This document shows, piece by piece, positions 16,853-28,396 of a stretch of 64,000 nt of DNA (positions within the stretch are counted from its first letter, which is position 1; the number at the start of each line of letters is the position of its first letter). The DNA is from Sinimarinibacterium sp. NLF-5-8 (lineage in GTDB: Bacteria > Pseudomonadota > Gammaproteobacteria > Nevskiales > Nevskiaceae), in contig NZ_CP048030.1 of the NCBI RefSeq assembly GCF_010092425.1, positions 2,553,501-2,617,500 on the forward strand, read 5' to 3'. Position numbers and translations under genes: made by a program. The notes under the pieces are model-generated. The model was given only the letters and a program-made list of their open reading frames with translations, made no database searches and was not told where the DNA came from.

Positions 16853-19801
16853 ATGCGCATGACCCTACTGTTGATCCTCATTCTGCCGATTCTGGGAAGT
16901 GTCTGCGCAGCACTTCAGCCTGCCAATGCGCGCAATGCAGAAGCATGGCTGTCAGGATTGATTGCACTGACCTGTACGGCGCTGGTCATCAGCCTGTATC
17001 CCCAGGTCGCCAATGAGGGGGTGGTACGCCTGACCATTGCGTGGCTGCCTTCGCTGGGGCTGGATTTTTACCTGCGGATGGATGGCTTTGCCTGGCTGTT
17101 TGCGCTGCTGATCAGCGGCATCGGTGCGCTGGTGGTGCTGTACGCGCGCTATTACATGTCGGCCGAGGATCCGGTGCCACGGTTTTTTTCGTTTTTGCTG
17201 GCGTTCATGGCCGCCATGCTGGGCGTGGTGCTGTCGGGCAATGTGCTGCAACTGGTGTTTTTCTGGGAGCTGACCAGCCTGTCGTCGTTCATGCTCATCG
17301 CCTATTGGCATCACCGCGTCGATGCCCGGCGCGGCGCGCGCATGGCGATGATCGTCACCGTCAGCGGTGGACTGTGTCTGCTGGCGGGCATGCTGCTGCT
17401 GGGCCACATGGCCGGTGGCTACACCCTGGAAGCCATTTTTGCCGCAGCCGATCAGATCAAGGCGCACCCCTGGTACCCGCCGATGCTGATACTGGTGGCG
17501 CTGGGTGCGCTGACCAAAAGCGCACAGTTTCCGTTCCACTTCTGGCTGCCGCATGCGATGGCGGCACCCACGCCGGTTTCGGCGTATCTGCATTCGGCAA
17601 CGATGGTCAAGGCCGGGGTGTTTCTGCTGGCGCGCCTGTGGCCGGCGCTGGCGGGAACCGATCTGTGGTTTGGCCTGATCGGCGGTGCCGGGCTGGCCAC
17701 CTTGCTGCTCGGTGCGTATGCGGCGCTGTATCAGCAGGATATGAAAGGCATTCTGGCGTATTCCACCATCAGCCATCTGGGGCTGATCACGCTGTTGCTG
17801 GGCATGAACAGCACGCTGGCACTGGTTGCGGCGGTGTTTCATATCGTCAATCACGCCACCTTCAAAGCCTCGCTGTTCATGGCCACGGGCATCGTCGATC
17901 ACGAAACCGGCACCCGCGATGTGGGGCGCTTGTCCGGCTTGCGGCGCGCGATGCCGCTGACGGCGACGCTGGCCACCGTGGCGGCAGCGGCCATGGCGGG
18001 CGTGCCGTTGCTCAACGGCTTTTTGTCCAAAGAGATGTTCTTCCAGGAAATCGTGCTGTTCAGTGGCCGTCCCTCTCTGGCGCTGGGATTGCCGCTGGCG
18101 GCCGTGCTGGCGGGCACCTTCAGCGTGGCTTATTCATTGCGCTTCATCCATCAGGTGTTTTTTGGCCGACCCGCCACCGATCTGCCACTGACGCCGCATG
18201 AGCCGCCGCGCTGGATGCTGTTGCCCAGCGCGCTGCTGGTATTGGCCTGTGTGCTGGTCGGCAGTGTGCCGGGGCTGACCGTTGCCCCGCTGCTGGAGAC
18301 GGTCACCCGCTCGATTCTTGGCGCGGATACACCGCACTACAGCCTGGCGATCTGGCATGGCTTCAACCTGCCGCTGGCGATGAGTCTGATCGCGTTGGTT
18401 GGCGGTATTGCGCTGTATCGGGTGTTGCTGGTGCTGCATCGTCGGGCAGCACGGCGGGCATCCGGGGTGCAGGGCTACCATCAGCCGTGGCTGTTCCGGA
18501 TCGACGGGCGCAGCGTGTTCGATGTCACGCTCAACAGCATCAAGGCGGCTGCCGAGGCACTGGTACAGCGCGCATCCACGCGCCGCTTGCAGCCGCAGCT
18601 TTTCGTGCTGGTCGTCCTGTGCCTTGTCGCAGTGGGCATGAGCCTGTCCGGCACCGCTGAAAGCGCATGGCGTCTGCCGGCCACACCGCTGAACCCGGCT
18701 TTTGCGCTGCTGTGGATCGTGGGTGCGGCGTGCGCCATGGGTGCCGCGCGCCAGGCCAAATATCACCGGCTGGCGGCCTTGATGCTGTCGGGTGGCGCCG
18801 GACTGTGCACCTGCCTGACGTTTGTCTGGCTGTCAGCACCCGATCTGGCACTGACGCAGCTGGCGATCGAAGTGGTGACGGTCGTGCTGCTGCTGCTGGG
18901 GCTGCGCTGGCTGCCGCGCCGGATCGAATCGGACGCCGACCGTCAGCGCACGGCACTGCGCACGCGCTGGCGCCGCCGCCGGGACTTTGCCCTGGCCGGA
19001 CTCGGTGGTGCTGGCATGGCCGCGTTGACGTATCTGATGCTGAGCCGGCCGGCGATCGTCGATGGCGTCGCGGCTTATTTTGTCGAGGCGGCGTTGCCGC
19101 TGGGCGGCGGGCGCAACATCGTCAACGTCATCCTGGTGGACTTTCGCGGTTTTGACACGATGGGCGAGATCACCGTGGTCGGTGTGGTGGCCCTCACCGT
19201 ATTCGCACTGTTGCGGCGTTTCCGGCCCGCGCCCGAGAGCATGGAGCTGCCGCGCCAGCAACAGCAGCAGGGCATTGCACCGATTCCCACCGGTGAAGAT
19301 GTTGCGGTGCCCGGCTATAGGGTGGTGCCGACGGCGGTTCTGCGCCTGCTGCTGCCGATTGCCGGACTGATTTCGGTCTTTGTGCTGCTCAAGGGGCACA
19401 ACCAGCCTGGCGGCGGATTTGTCGGTGGCCTGATTCTGGCCACCGGTGCCTTGCTGCAATACATGGTGGGCGGCATTGTCTGGGTGGAAAAACGCACGCT
19501 GATCCATCCGCAGACGTGGATGGCGGCGGGGTTGATCTGCGCGGGTGGTGCCGGCTTGTTGGCGCTGGCGATCGATGCGCCGTTCTTGAGCAGTGCAGCG
19601 GTTGATTTGCCCCTGCCGTTGCTCGGTCCGGTGCATCTGTCCAGTGTGCTGTTGTTTGATCTGGGGGTTTATCTGCTGGTGGCCGGGGCGACGATTTTGA
19701 TGCTGGTGGCTATTGCCCACCAGACGCTGCGCAGCCATCACTACCATTTTCACCGTCTTGAGCAACAGGCACAGCGACAGCCTGTTCCCGGAGGTGAGTG
19801 A
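16853..19801 (+). CDS. mrpA: Na+/H+ antiporter subunit MrpA fused to MrpB
   Basis: Largest subunit of the multi-subunit Mrp monovalent cation/proton antiporter in the inner membrane, related to complex I NuoL. The 982 residues contain the proton-channel region (helices from residue 1, with [28 protein letters not shown]-type core near 220-245, cut here for brevity), a DUF4040 region about 650-700, and a C-terminal MrpB domain about 820-960 ([19 protein letters not shown]). No separate mrpB exists; the fusion is the usual proteobacterial form. Start ATG 16853 or 16859; neither has a strong ribosome site. Confidence 0.93.
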   Translation: MRMTLLLILILPILGSVCAALQPANARNAEAWLSGLIALTCTALVISLYPQVANEGVVRLTIAWLPSLGLDFYLRMDGFAWLFALLISGIGALVVLYARYYMSAEDPVPRFFSFLLAFMAAMLGVVLSGNVLQLVFFWELTSLSSFMLIAYWHHRVDARRGARMAMIVTVSGGLCLLAGMLLLGHMAGGYTLEAIFAAADQIKAHPWYPPMLILVALGALTKSAQFPFHFWLPHAMAAPTPVSAYLHSATMVKAGVFLLARLWPALAGTDLWFGLIGGAGLATLLLGAYAALYQQDMKGILAYSTISHLGLITLLLGMNSTLALVAAVFHIVNHATFKASLFMATGIVDHETGTRDVGRLSGLRRAMPLTATLATVAAAAMAGVPLLNGFLSKEMFFQEIVLFSGRPSLALGLPLAAVLAGTFSVAYSLRFIHQVFFGRPATDLPLTPHEPPRWMLLPSALLVLACVLVGSVPGLTVAPLLETVTRSILGADTPHYSLAIWHGFNLPLAMSLIALVGGIALYRVLLVLHRRAARRASGVQGYHQPWLFRIDGRSVFDVTLNSIKAAAEALVQRASTRRLQPQLFVLVVLCLVAVGMSLSGTAESAWRLPATPLNPAFALLWIVGAACAMGAARQAKYHRLAALMLSGGAGLCTCLTFVWLSAPDLALTQLAIEVVTVVLLLLGLRWLPRRIESDADRQRTALRTRWRRRRDFALAGLGGAGMAALTYLMLSRPAIVDGVAAYFVEAALPLGGGRNIVNVILVDFRGFDTMGEITVVGVVALTVFALLRRFRPAPESMELPRQQQQQGIAPIPTGEDVAVPGYRVVPTAVLRLLLPIAGLISVFVLLKGHNQPGGGFVGGLILATGALLQYMVGGIVWVEKRTLIHPQTWMAAGLICAGGAGLLALAIDAPFLSSAAVDLPLPLLGPVHLSSVLLFDLGVYLLVAGATILMLVAIAHQTLRSHHYHFHRLEQQAQRQPVPGGE

Positions 19802-20151
19802 TGGAGTTGGTGCTGGCGCTGGCAATTGGGGTGCTGACCGCCGCAGGGCTTTGGCTGCTGCTGCGGCCGCGCACCTTTCAGGTGATCATGGGGCTGTCGC
19901 TGCTGTCGTATGCGGTCAACCTGTTCATTTTCAGCATGGGGCGGATCAAGCTGGGAGCGGCGCCGGTGCTCGATGGCGCCATTGGCGCCGATATGACGCA
20001 ACTGGCCGATCCGCTGCCGCAGGCGCTGGTGCTGACCGCCATCGTCATCGGCTTTGCCACGACGGCACTGCTGCTGGTGGTGCTGCTGGCCGCGCGCGGT
20101 CTCACCGGCACCGATCATGTAGACGGCCAGGAGCCCAGTGACCATGGCTGA
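19801..20151 (+). CDS. mrpC: Na+/H+ antiporter subunit MrpC
   Basis: A 116-residue NuoK-like subunit with three membrane helices and the conserved GLSLLSYAVNLFIFSMG segment. The ATG at 19801 overlaps the mrpA stop (TGATG) with GGAGG upstream. A GTG three bases earlier is in frame but less well placed. Its C-terminus overlaps mrpD. Confidence 0.92.
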   Translation: MELVLALAIGVLTAAGLWLLLRPRTFQVIMGLSLLSYAVNLFIFSMGRIKLGAAPVLDGAIGADMTQLADPLPQALVLTAIVIGFATTALLLVVLLAARGLTGTDHVDGQEPSDHG

Positions 20152-21775
20152 TCCGGGATTTTTGATGGCGGTATTGCTGCGGCATCTGCCGGTGTTGCCG
20201 ATCGTGATCCCATTGCTGGGCGGCGCGGCGATCATGCTGTTTGCCGAAACCCGCCGCGAAGCGCGCGCGGCGGTTTCGATCAGCGCCACGCTGCTGCAAC
20301 TGCTGGCGGCGGTTGCGCTGCTGGTGTTCACCGACGGCGGCCTGGGAGGCCCCGCCGATGGGATGCTGGTGTATGCCGTCGGCGGCTGGGCGGCGCCTTA
20401 CGGCATCGTCCTGTTTGCAGACCGGCTGGCCGCAGTGATGGTGCTGCTCAGTGTGCTGCTGGCGTTTGCGGCGCTGCTGTATTCGCGGCTGCGCTGGGAT
20501 CGCACCGGCGTGCATTACCACCCCATGTTCCAGTTTTTGCTGATGGGGCTGGCCGGCGCGTTTCTGACCGGCGATCTGTTCAACCTGTTTGTTTTCTTCG
20601 AGATTCTGCTGGCTGCGTCATATGGTCTGGCGCTGCATGGTTCTGGCGCCCTGCGTGTGCGCGCGGGGCTGCACTACATCATCATCAATCTGGCGGCGGC
20701 GTTGGTGTTTCTGGTTGCGGCGGCGTTGGTCTATGGCGTCCTCGGCACCCTCAATATGGCCGATATTGCGCATCGCGCCGGGCAGCTCAGTGGGCAGGAT
20801 CGGGCGCTGTTCAATGCGGCTCTGGCATTGCTGGGGGTGGTGTTTTTGATCAAGGCTGCGGCCTGGCCCCTGAATTTCTGGCTGGTGCCCACTTACAGTG
20901 CTGCTGCGGCGCCGGTGGCGGCGATGTTCTGCATCATGACCAAGGTGGGGATTTATGCCCTGCTGCGGATCGGGCTGCTGCTCGGGGATGCCGCGCCCGC
21001 ACCGTTTGCCGGTGCGGTGCTGCTGTGGGTCGGTGTTGCCACGCTGGTCTTTGGCATTGTGGGCGTGCTCAGCGCCCAGCAGATCGAACGTGCTGCGGCG
21101 TATTGCCTGATCATTTCGGCGGGCATCCTGCAAACCGCCATCGGTCTTGGCATTGCGGCGCTGGTGGCGCCCCTGCTGTACTACCTGATCAGTTCGGTAC
21201 TGGGCACGGCGGCGCTGTTCTTGCTCATCGGCATCAGCGGCCGCCCCCGCAGTGATGGTGCCGCGCAGATCATTGCGGTGACCCAGGAAGCGTTCGATAT
21301 CGACGACCCGCAAGACCCGCGCCTGCCCGATGAGGTGATCGGTATTCCGATTCCGCGGGCGATGGCGTTTCTGGGGCTATCGTTCATCGCCTGTGTATTG
21401 CTGGTTGCAGGCGTGCCGCCGCTGTCGGGCTTCGTTGCCAAGCTGACCCTGATCGCGGCGGTGCTGGGGGCGCAGGCACAAGCCTGGGCGCCGCCTTTGA
21501 CGGTCTTCATCGGCCTGCTGCTGCTGTCGGGGCTGGCCACCATCATCGCCCTGTCTCGGATTGGCATGACCCTGTTCTGGGCGGTACAGACGGCGCCGCC
21601 CCGGATCAACGTCATCGAGGCATTGCCGGTGGCATTGCTGGTGCTGCTGTGCGTGGGGCTGGCGGTGGAAGCGGGTGCCGTATTCGACTATCTCCAGCGC
21701 ACCGCAGATACCCTGCACGCGCCGCAGCAGAGCATCGACCGGGTGCTTGGGATCGGTGCGGAGGGTGCGCCATGA
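20144..21775 (+). CDS. mrpD: Na+/H+ antiporter subunit MrpD
   Basis: A 543-residue NuoM/N-like proton-channel subunit with about 14 helices. It contains the FQFLLMGLAGAFLTGDLFN and FEILLAASYGL blocks and the lysine helix LIKAAAWPLNFWL. CAGGAG nine bases upstream favours ATG 20144 over the GTG at 20138. It overlaps the mrpC end by eight bases and mrpE by ATGA. Confidence 0.93.
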   Translation: MADPGFLMAVLLRHLPVLPIVIPLLGGAAIMLFAETRREARAAVSISATLLQLLAAVALLVFTDGGLGGPADGMLVYAVGGWAAPYGIVLFADRLAAVMVLLSVLLAFAALLYSRLRWDRTGVHYHPMFQFLLMGLAGAFLTGDLFNLFVFFEILLAASYGLALHGSGALRVRAGLHYIIINLAAALVFLVAAALVYGVLGTLNMADIAHRAGQLSGQDRALFNAALALLGVVFLIKAAAWPLNFWLVPTYSAAAAPVAAMFCIMTKVGIYALLRIGLLLGDAAPAPFAGAVLLWVGVATLVFGIVGVLSAQQIERAAAYCLIISAGILQTAIGLGIAALVAPLLYYLISSVLGTAALFLLIGISGRPRSDGAAQIIAVTQEAFDIDDPQDPRLPDEVIGIPIPRAMAFLGLSFIACVLLVAGVPPLSGFVAKLTLIAAVLGAQAQAWAPPLTVFIGLLLLSGLATIIALSRIGMTLFWAVQTAPPRINVIEALPVALLVLLCVGLAVEAGAVFDYLQRTADTLHAPQQSIDRVLGIGAEGAP

Positions 21776-22263
21776 TGGCGCGCATTCGTCGGGTCGTGGC
21801 GCTGCCGGTTCTGCTGCTGCTGCTGTGGCTGCTGCTGAATCACTCATGGGCAGTGGAGCAATGGGTGTTGGGGGGGCTGCTGGCGGTATTGGCAGCGGTT
21901 TTCAGTTCGCGGATGCGTCCGCAGCGCGCGCGGCTGCGCAAACCCTGGGTTGCGCTCAGATTGTTGGCCGTTGTGCTGTGGGATATGGCGGTTTCCAATC
22001 TTGTTGTTGCGCGCGTGATTCTGGGACGTGCAGAACGCCGTCGGCGCGCACAGATGGTGGAGATTCCGCTGGCCTTGCGCGATCCGCATGGCCTGACGGT
22101 GCTGAGCATGATCATCACCTGCATTCCCGGCACCGTATGGGCTGATCTGTCCGACGATGGCGCGCGGCTGACCCTGCATGTGCTGGAGATGCGCGAAGAC
22201 GCCGACTGGCCGCAATTCATCAAAACCCGCTATGAGGCCGCGTTGATGGAGATTTTCGAATGA
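21772..22263 (+). CDS. mrpE: Na+/H+ antiporter subunit MrpE
   Basis: A 163-residue subunit with N-terminal helices and a cytoplasmic domain carrying the MrpE signature TVLSMIITCIPGTVWADLSDD and a HVLEM strand. The ATGATG start overlaps the mrpD stop, with GGAGGG six bases before it. Confidence 0.92.
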   Translation: MMARIRRVVALPVLLLLLWLLLNHSWAVEQWVLGGLLAVLAAVFSSRMRPQRARLRKPWVALRLLAVVLWDMAVSNLVVARVILGRAERRRRAQMVEIPLALRDPHGLTVLSMIITCIPGTVWADLSDDGARLTLHVLEMREDADWPQFIKTRYEAALMEIFE

Positions 22264-22541
22264 GCCAACTTTTAGCCGGCGCGATCGACTTTGCCCTGTG
22301 TGCCTACGCCTTGTCGATGCTGCTGATCCTGCTGCGCCTGCTGCATGGCCCCAGCGCCGAGGATCGGGTGCTGGCACTCGATGCGCTGATGACCCAGGGC
22401 TTGTTGATGGTGCTGGTTTTCGGCATCCGCATCGGCAGCGCAGTGTTCTTTGATGTGGCGCTGCTGATGGCGCTGTTTGGTTTTGTCGGCTCGGTGGCCA
22501 TGGCCAAGTTCCTGTTGCGCGGCGAGGTCATCGAACCATGA
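22260..22541 (+). CDS. mrpF: Na+/H+ antiporter subunit MrpF
   Basis: A 93-residue, three-helix subunit with the GPSAEDRVLALDAL loop conserved in MrpF. ATGA overlaps join it to mrpE and mrpG, so the operon is probably read as one translationally coupled unit. Confidence 0.93.
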   Translation: MSQLLAGAIDFALCAYALSMLLILLRLLHGPSAEDRVLALDALMTQGLLMVLVFGIRIGSAVFFDVALLMALFGFVGSVAMAKFLLRGEVIEP

Positions 22542-22897
22542 ACCCGGCACTGACCGAAGTGTCGCCGTGGCTGGCGGGTGGCGTGGCACTGTTGCTGATT
22601 GCCAGTGGCGTGCTGGCCGTGATCGGCTCGATCGGACTGCTGCGGCTGCCCGGGTTTTATGCGCGGATGCATGCGCCGACGCTCGGCGCCACGCTGGGGC
22701 TGATCTTTGCCATTGCCGCGTCGATCCTGCTCAGTCTGGGCAGCGGCACGCGCGCGGTATGGCATGAGCTGCTGCTGGTCTTTTTTGTGGCGCTGAGCGC
22801 ACCGGTCACCGCCATGCTGTTGATGCGCGCGGTGCGCTTTCAGCGCAGTCGGCCAGCCACGCCGGTGCGTAAAAAAAGTGATGCGCCAAAGCCGTAA
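22538..22897 (+). CDS. mrpG: Na+/H+ antiporter subunit MrpG
   Basis: A 119-residue, three-helix subunit with the MrpG signature GSIGLLRLPGFYARMHAPTLGATLG-type block near 28-52 and a basic tail. It is the last gene of the mrp operon and is convergent with the MscS-type channel 23 bases away. No obvious terminator lies in that short gap. Confidence 0.93.
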   Translation: MNPALTEVSPWLAGGVALLLIASGVLAVIGSIGLLRLPGFYARMHAPTLGATLGLIFAIAASILLSLGSGTRAVWHELLLVFFVALSAPVTAMLLMRAVRFQRSRPATPVRKKSDAPKP

Positions 22898-22920
22898 GGC
22901 CGCACCGGTATGGTTTGCGC

Positions 22921-23985
22921 TCAGGTGGCTGCGGGCTGTTGCAGTTGTACTCGCTGGGCTGGGGCAAAGTCGATCCCGGTTTCGGCAAAGGCGCGCAGCA
23001 TGGCCAGATTGATCGCCTGCTGGGTATCCATGTAGCGCGCGTAACCGGGGTCGAGCATCCAGTACACCACGTCAAAGTCCATCGATGACGGGCTGAGTTT
23101 GGAAAAGTGCGCGCGCTCGAAGCGGGTTTGGGGTTGCGCGCGGATGATCTGCGCGATCATCTGCGGGATTTTGGCCATTTGATCAGGGCGGGTCTGATAG
23201 GTCACGCCAAACGTGAATGCGATACGGCGCTCCATCATGCGTTTGTAGTTGCGCACGCGCGCCTTGGTCAGATCGGTATTGGAAAACACGATCTGTTCGC
23301 CGCCGAGGCTGCGGATGCGGGTGGTTTTCAGCCCCACATACTCGATGGTGCCCGCGAACTCGTCGATAGTGACGTAGTCGCCGATGACAAACGGTTTGTC
23401 GATGACGATCGACAGGCTCGCAAACAGATCGCCCAGAATATTCTGCGCCGCCAGTGCCACGGCAATACCGCTGACCCCCAGTCCGGCCACCAGTGCGGTG
23501 ATGTCCACGCCAAGATTGCCCAGCATCAGCAGGATGATCAGCGACCACATCACCAGCCGTCCGGTAAACGCCAGCGCGGCAATGCTGGTGGCAACCCCGC
23601 CATCGGTTTCGGCGGCCTTGCGCCGATAACGGTTGAGCCAGAAATCGCCGATGCCCATCATCCACAGTCCCACCTGCAAAAAACCGCAGACGGTTGCCAC
23701 AACGGTAAACACGGTTTCAACGCGCGCGGGCAGGTTCAGATAGCGGGTACCGACGAACAGCGTCATCCCCAGGATCAGGAATTGCCGCGTGCGCCGTGCC
23801 ACATCGATCAGCGCATCGTTGGCCACGCTGTGCACATCGCGATTGAAGCGCGCCAGTCGCGCGGTGATCGCCCACTTGAGCGCGCCGACCAGCAGGTTGA
23901 TGCAGATGGCAATGCCCAGCGCCCAGACCCAGTCCAACAGGGTGTTATCAAACAATTGAAACGATAGAAATGCAGTCAGATCCAT
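22921..23985 (-). CDS. Small-conductance mechanosensitive channel (MscS family)
   Basis: A 354-residue inner membrane protein with four or five helices followed by the MscS pore and beta domain: LVAGLGVSGIAVALAAQNILGD near residue 170, then DKPFVIGDYVTIDEFAGTIEYVGLKTTRIR-type beta domain and FSNTDL. It releases solutes on hypo-osmotic shock in this family. Start chosen at ATG 23985 (MDLTAFLSF); a GTG at 24021 would add 12 basic residues. Neither has a good ribosome site. Convergent with the Mrp operon. Confidence 0.88.
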   Translation of the reverse strand: MDLTAFLSFQLFDNTLLDWVWALGIAICINLLVGALKWAITARLARFNRDVHSVANDALIDVARRTRQFLILGMTLFVGTRYLNLPARVETVFTVVATVCGFLQVGLWMMGIGDFWLNRYRRKAAETDGGVATSIAALAFTGRLVMWSLIILLMLGNLGVDITALVAGLGVSGIAVALAAQNILGDLFASLSIVIDKPFVIGDYVTIDEFAGTIEYVGLKTTRIRSLGGEQIVFSNTDLTKARVRNYKRMMERRIAFTFGVTYQTRPDQMAKIPQMIAQIIRAQPQTRFERAHFSKLSPSSMDFDVVYWMLDPGYARYMDTQQAINLAMLRAFAETGIDFAPAQRVQLQQPAAT

Positions 23986-24138
23986 GCAGTTTGAAGGCAG
24001 ATTCGCCCTTCTCCGGTTCACTGTGAGCCGCTGATTCTAACAATCGGGCTTTGGCGGGCAGGGGCGACAAGATTCAAATATGCAGGCGTCGGGCGTACCC
24101 TATGCGCTGTTTGCGTACTTACCAACGGAAAAACTTTG

Positions 24139-24861
24139 ATGCGTACATCAGGATTGGATCGGCGCGGGCTTTTGCTGGCGGCAGCCATGGCGCTGACGAG
24201 CTGCAATCAGCCTGCCGCCACCGAGGCCACCTCATCGTCGGCGGCTCCCACGCCCACGACGATCCACATGCGCTGCGGCGATGACACGCTGATTGCGCGC
24301 TACAGCGCCGATGGCAGCCAGGTGCGGGTGGCGTTTGGTGATCATCAACTCGATTTACAGCAGGCCGTCTCCGCTTCCGGCGCGCGCTATGTGGCGGCCG
24401 ATGACGACAGTACCGAGTTCTGGAGCAAGGGCGCCGCGGCCTGGCTCAAGATCAGCGGGCACGAATATCCCGAATGCAGCACCGTTGATGTGCCGTCGTC
24501 CACTGCCGAGCCTGCTGCCGGTGCCGCCGCCCCCCTGCTTGGCGTCGAATGGGTCGTGGAAGATCTCGATGGCAATGGCATCGTTGACGATTCGCGCGCC
24601 ACGCTGGTGTTTGGCAGCGATGGCAGTGTTGCCGGTCGCGCAAGCTGTAACCGCTACAGCGCGCAGTACACCGTGGACGGCAGCAAGATCAGCCTGACCC
24701 CCGGCATTGCCACGATGATGGCCTGTGCGCCGGCACTGATGACGCAGGAACAGCGGTTTTTCGATGTCATCAAAAACGCCCAGAGCTGGCAGATTGACGA
24801 CAACGGCCTGTTGCACATCCACGGCAGCGGCGCGCACAGCCTGCGCGCGCACCGCGAATAA
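24139..24861 (+). CDS. Lipoprotein with MliC and META (HslJ-like) domains
   Basis: A 240-residue lipoprotein (lipobox ALTSC, Cys22). Residues about 44-118 form a MliC lysozyme-inhibitor-like domain, with MRCGDDTLIARY, an SGARY loop and the EFWSKGAAAWL strand. Residues about 130-235 form a META/DUF306 domain (LLGVEWVVEDLDGNGI, GRASCNRYSAQY, MMACAPALMTQEQRFF). The MliC half suggests inhibition of c-type lysozyme; META proteins are linked to stress or heat. The fusion is seen in some proteobacteria. ATG 24139 is preferred to an adjacent TTG. Confidence 0.85.
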   Translation: MRTSGLDRRGLLLAAAMALTSCNQPAATEATSSSAAPTPTTIHMRCGDDTLIARYSADGSQVRVAFGDHQLDLQQAVSASGARYVAADDDSTEFWSKGAAAWLKISGHEYPECSTVDVPSSTAEPAAGAAAPLLGVEWVVEDLDGNGIVDDSRATLVFGSDGSVAGRASCNRYSAQYTVDGSKISLTPGIATMMACAPALMTQEQRFFDVIKNAQSWQIDDNGLLHIHGSGAHSLRAHRE

Positions 24862-24896
24862 TCCGCTGTCTTGCCGCTTATTCGCGCGCGCAACAG

Positions 24897-24934
24897 GCAC
24901 TGACGGCTGTCCAGGGTTTTGCAGGCGTCAGTGC
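24897..24934. terminator. Hairpin between convergent genes
   Basis: A nine-base stem (GCACTGACG with CGTCAGTGC) has a loop of about 20 bases. It lies between two convergent lipoprotein genes and has no T-run, so it is only a possible bidirectional terminator. Confidence 0.4.
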
Positions 24935-24969
24935 TGGCAGATGCTGCGCGGCGTCGGGGACGATCCGGG

Positions 24970-25635
24970 CTAATAACCGCGCACAATCGGCTGCAAAGGC
25001 GGGGCGCCATAGCGGGCGGCGGCGGTCTGATCGGTTTGATCCAGCGCGTGCCGAGTCTTGTTGTAATCCTGCTGCAACTGCGTTTGTTCGCGTTCCAGAG
25101 TCTTGCGATCGCGGCGGCTGAGCAGTTCAGGCGCCGCCACCTCGCGGCCACGCCGTGCCGCATCGAGATAATCGCGCGCGCGCCGATCGTCTTCACCGAG
25201 CGTGGCCAAAACCTGATCGAGCTGCTGATCCAGTGATTGCAATTGCTGACGCAGGCCATGGGTGCGCCGTCCGGCGTCATAAGCCGGGCGAAACTGCGCA
25301 TCCAGCGCCGCCGGGCAGACGTTGCCATAGCTGCGGCCATCGCGACCCTGAACATAGCCGTTTTCGGCGGTGCAGTAGCGTCCCAGACCCTGGGCATACC
25401 CCAGTTGCCAGCCGGTCTGATCGGCGGCGATGCCGTAGCGCGCGCAGGCTTTGCCGTGATCGGCCAGTCGGGATGCGGATTGACCGTTGACCCCATCGGC
25501 ATAGCCGATTTGCTGCCAATCACCGCTGCGGCAACTGCTTTCATCCAGCGTGGCGCAGCCGCCAGCGGCCAGCACAGCCCCCAGAAACAGCGCGCGCACG
25601 GCCAAAATCCGCGGTCGAGGCCAAGACTCAATCAT
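24970..25635 (-). CDS. DUF2799 lipoprotein
   Basis: A 221-residue outer-membrane lipoprotein candidate (lipobox AAGGC, Cys27). The middle has the DUF2799 repeat pattern with paired W/Y-GY-x-DG and GWQLGYAQGL-GRYC motifs. From about residue 125 a charged, coiled-coil-like tail follows (QQLQSLDQQLDQVL). Function unknown. ATG 25635 is the only good start. It is divergent from the thiC riboswitch. Confidence 0.8.
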   Translation of the reverse strand: MIESWPRPRILAVRALFLGAVLAAGGCATLDESSCRSGDWQQIGYADGVNGQSASRLADHGKACARYGIAADQTGWQLGYAQGLGRYCTAENGYVQGRDGRSYGNVCPAALDAQFRPAYDAGRRTHGLRQQLQSLDQQLDQVLATLGEDDRRARDYLDAARRGREVAAPELLSRRDRKTLEREQTQLQQDYNKTRHALDQTDQTAAARYGAPPLQPIVRGY

Positions 25636-25703
25636 GGTTTTTTTGAAAATCGGTGTTCATCGGCAAAGCATAGCCATTTATGACTAAACTGCGTGCTTTG
25701 GTG

Positions 25704-25782
25704 GCCGGGGGTGCTCGCAATATCACGCGCGAGCTGAGATCACACTCTTGGAACCTGACCGTTTACGCGGTGAGGGAAGGCG
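25704..25782 (+). ncRNA. TPP riboswitch (Thi box)
   Basis: The conserved thi-box blocks are present in order: GGGGGTGC at 25707-25714, GCTGAGA, then a TTGGAACCTGACC block, a short stem, and GGTGAGGGAAGG. It lies about 75 bases before thiC. It senses thiamine pyrophosphate and lowers thiC expression in this class. Confidence 0.93.
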
Positions 25783-25847
25783 CCTCAAGCGGTGCGCGCG
25801 CGCCGCTTGCGTGCTGGCTTTCGCTCGTCGCCCTTTTGAGAAGTTGA

Positions 25848-27746
<1,899 letters not shown>

Positions 27747-27785
27747 TGGACTTTGTTGTAAACGGCCACGCGTGCAAAACAGTTT

Positions 27786-27820
27786 CCGTCATGCTACGCG
27801 GCGCGCAGCATGACGGTTTC
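27786..27820 (+). terminator. Hairpin terminator after thiC
   Basis: Ten-base stem CCGTCATGCT with AGCATGACGG, an 11-base GC-rich loop and a short T-run (GTTTC) after it, 40 bases past the thiC stop. Confidence 0.65.
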
Positions 27821-27862
27821 TGATGAGAAACCAGGCGACGGCGCGCGCACAACAGCCCCGCC

Positions 27863-27925
27863 TTCGCGGCTCAAGCCGCTCCCACGGGTGGGATTGGAAA
27901 ATGGGGGAGCGGCTTGAGCCGCGAA
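27863..27925. repeat. Long palindromic repeat (GCGGCTTGAGCCGC family), copy 1
   Basis: A perfect 21-base inverted repeat (TTCGCGGCTCAAGCCGCTCCC and its complement) has a loop of about 21 bases. The same arm sequence recurs at 29861, 30081 and 46870. It lies in the 404-base gap after thiC, whose other contents are the terminator at 27786 and the IS3 remnant. Confidence 0.8.
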
Positions 27926-27965
27926 TCGGCTGGCGCCAGTGAAACCCCGCGCATGTCGCGCCAAA

Positions 27966-28145
27966 GGTAATCCCCCCACTTTTAACTGTCGTCAAAAGTG
28001 GAACTCAGCAGCGAGTAGCAAATTGGGATGTGTGTGCCTATCAAGAGCTTGCACCGGAGTAATACCGCCGAGTGCCATGTTAAGTGCCCATGGTTGTATG
28101 TCCAGAGCCATTGCGTCGCTGACGTCTTGTCTTGCCCGATGGTGA
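27966..28145 (-). mobile_element. IS3-family insertion sequence remnant (orfB 3' end)
   Basis: On the minus strand, ATQWLWTYNHG followed after a one-base frameshift by MALGGITPVQALDRH reads as the C-terminus of an IS3-family OrfB transposase. The normal protein has these blocks joined (WLWTYN..RPNMALGGITP). Just beyond lies AAAGTGGGGGGATTACC, which looks like the element's terminal inverted repeat. Everything upstream of about 28145 is missing. It adjoins the broken helicase gene, so the insertion or its decay probably truncated that gene. Confidence 0.65.
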
Positions 28146-28150
28146 TCAAT

Positions 28151-28390
28151 TCAACGGTTCGTAGCGACCAGCAGTTGGTTGATGATCTGTGCCTGCGGCA
28201 AGTCATCGCGCGCGCTTTGCTCATCCAGCGCATCTAAAAATGTGGGCAAAAGTTTGCCCAGCTCATGCGCCAGCAAGCGCCGGCGTGCGGCAGCATCAGG
28301 CGTCTGCAAATCGGCCTGGCGGCTGCCAATGCTCTGCTGCAACGCCGTGGTCAGCAGTTGCTCGTAGAGACCATTGGGCAGTTCCGCCAT
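28151..28390 (-). pseudogene. 5' fragment of a DUF3427-type helicase/nuclease gene
   Basis: Only 79 codons are present. MAELPNGLYEQLLTTAL followed by a helical stretch ending QIINQLLVATN resembles the first 80 residues of large superfamily II helicases with a PLD-type nuclease and a DUF3427 tail, which run to about 1000 residues. The rest is absent: the frame stops where the IS3 remnant begins. Identification is from pattern memory and is moderate. It follows the NUDIX gene by six bases, so it was probably in the same operon before truncation. Confidence 0.5.
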
Positions 28391-28396
28391 CGCGCG

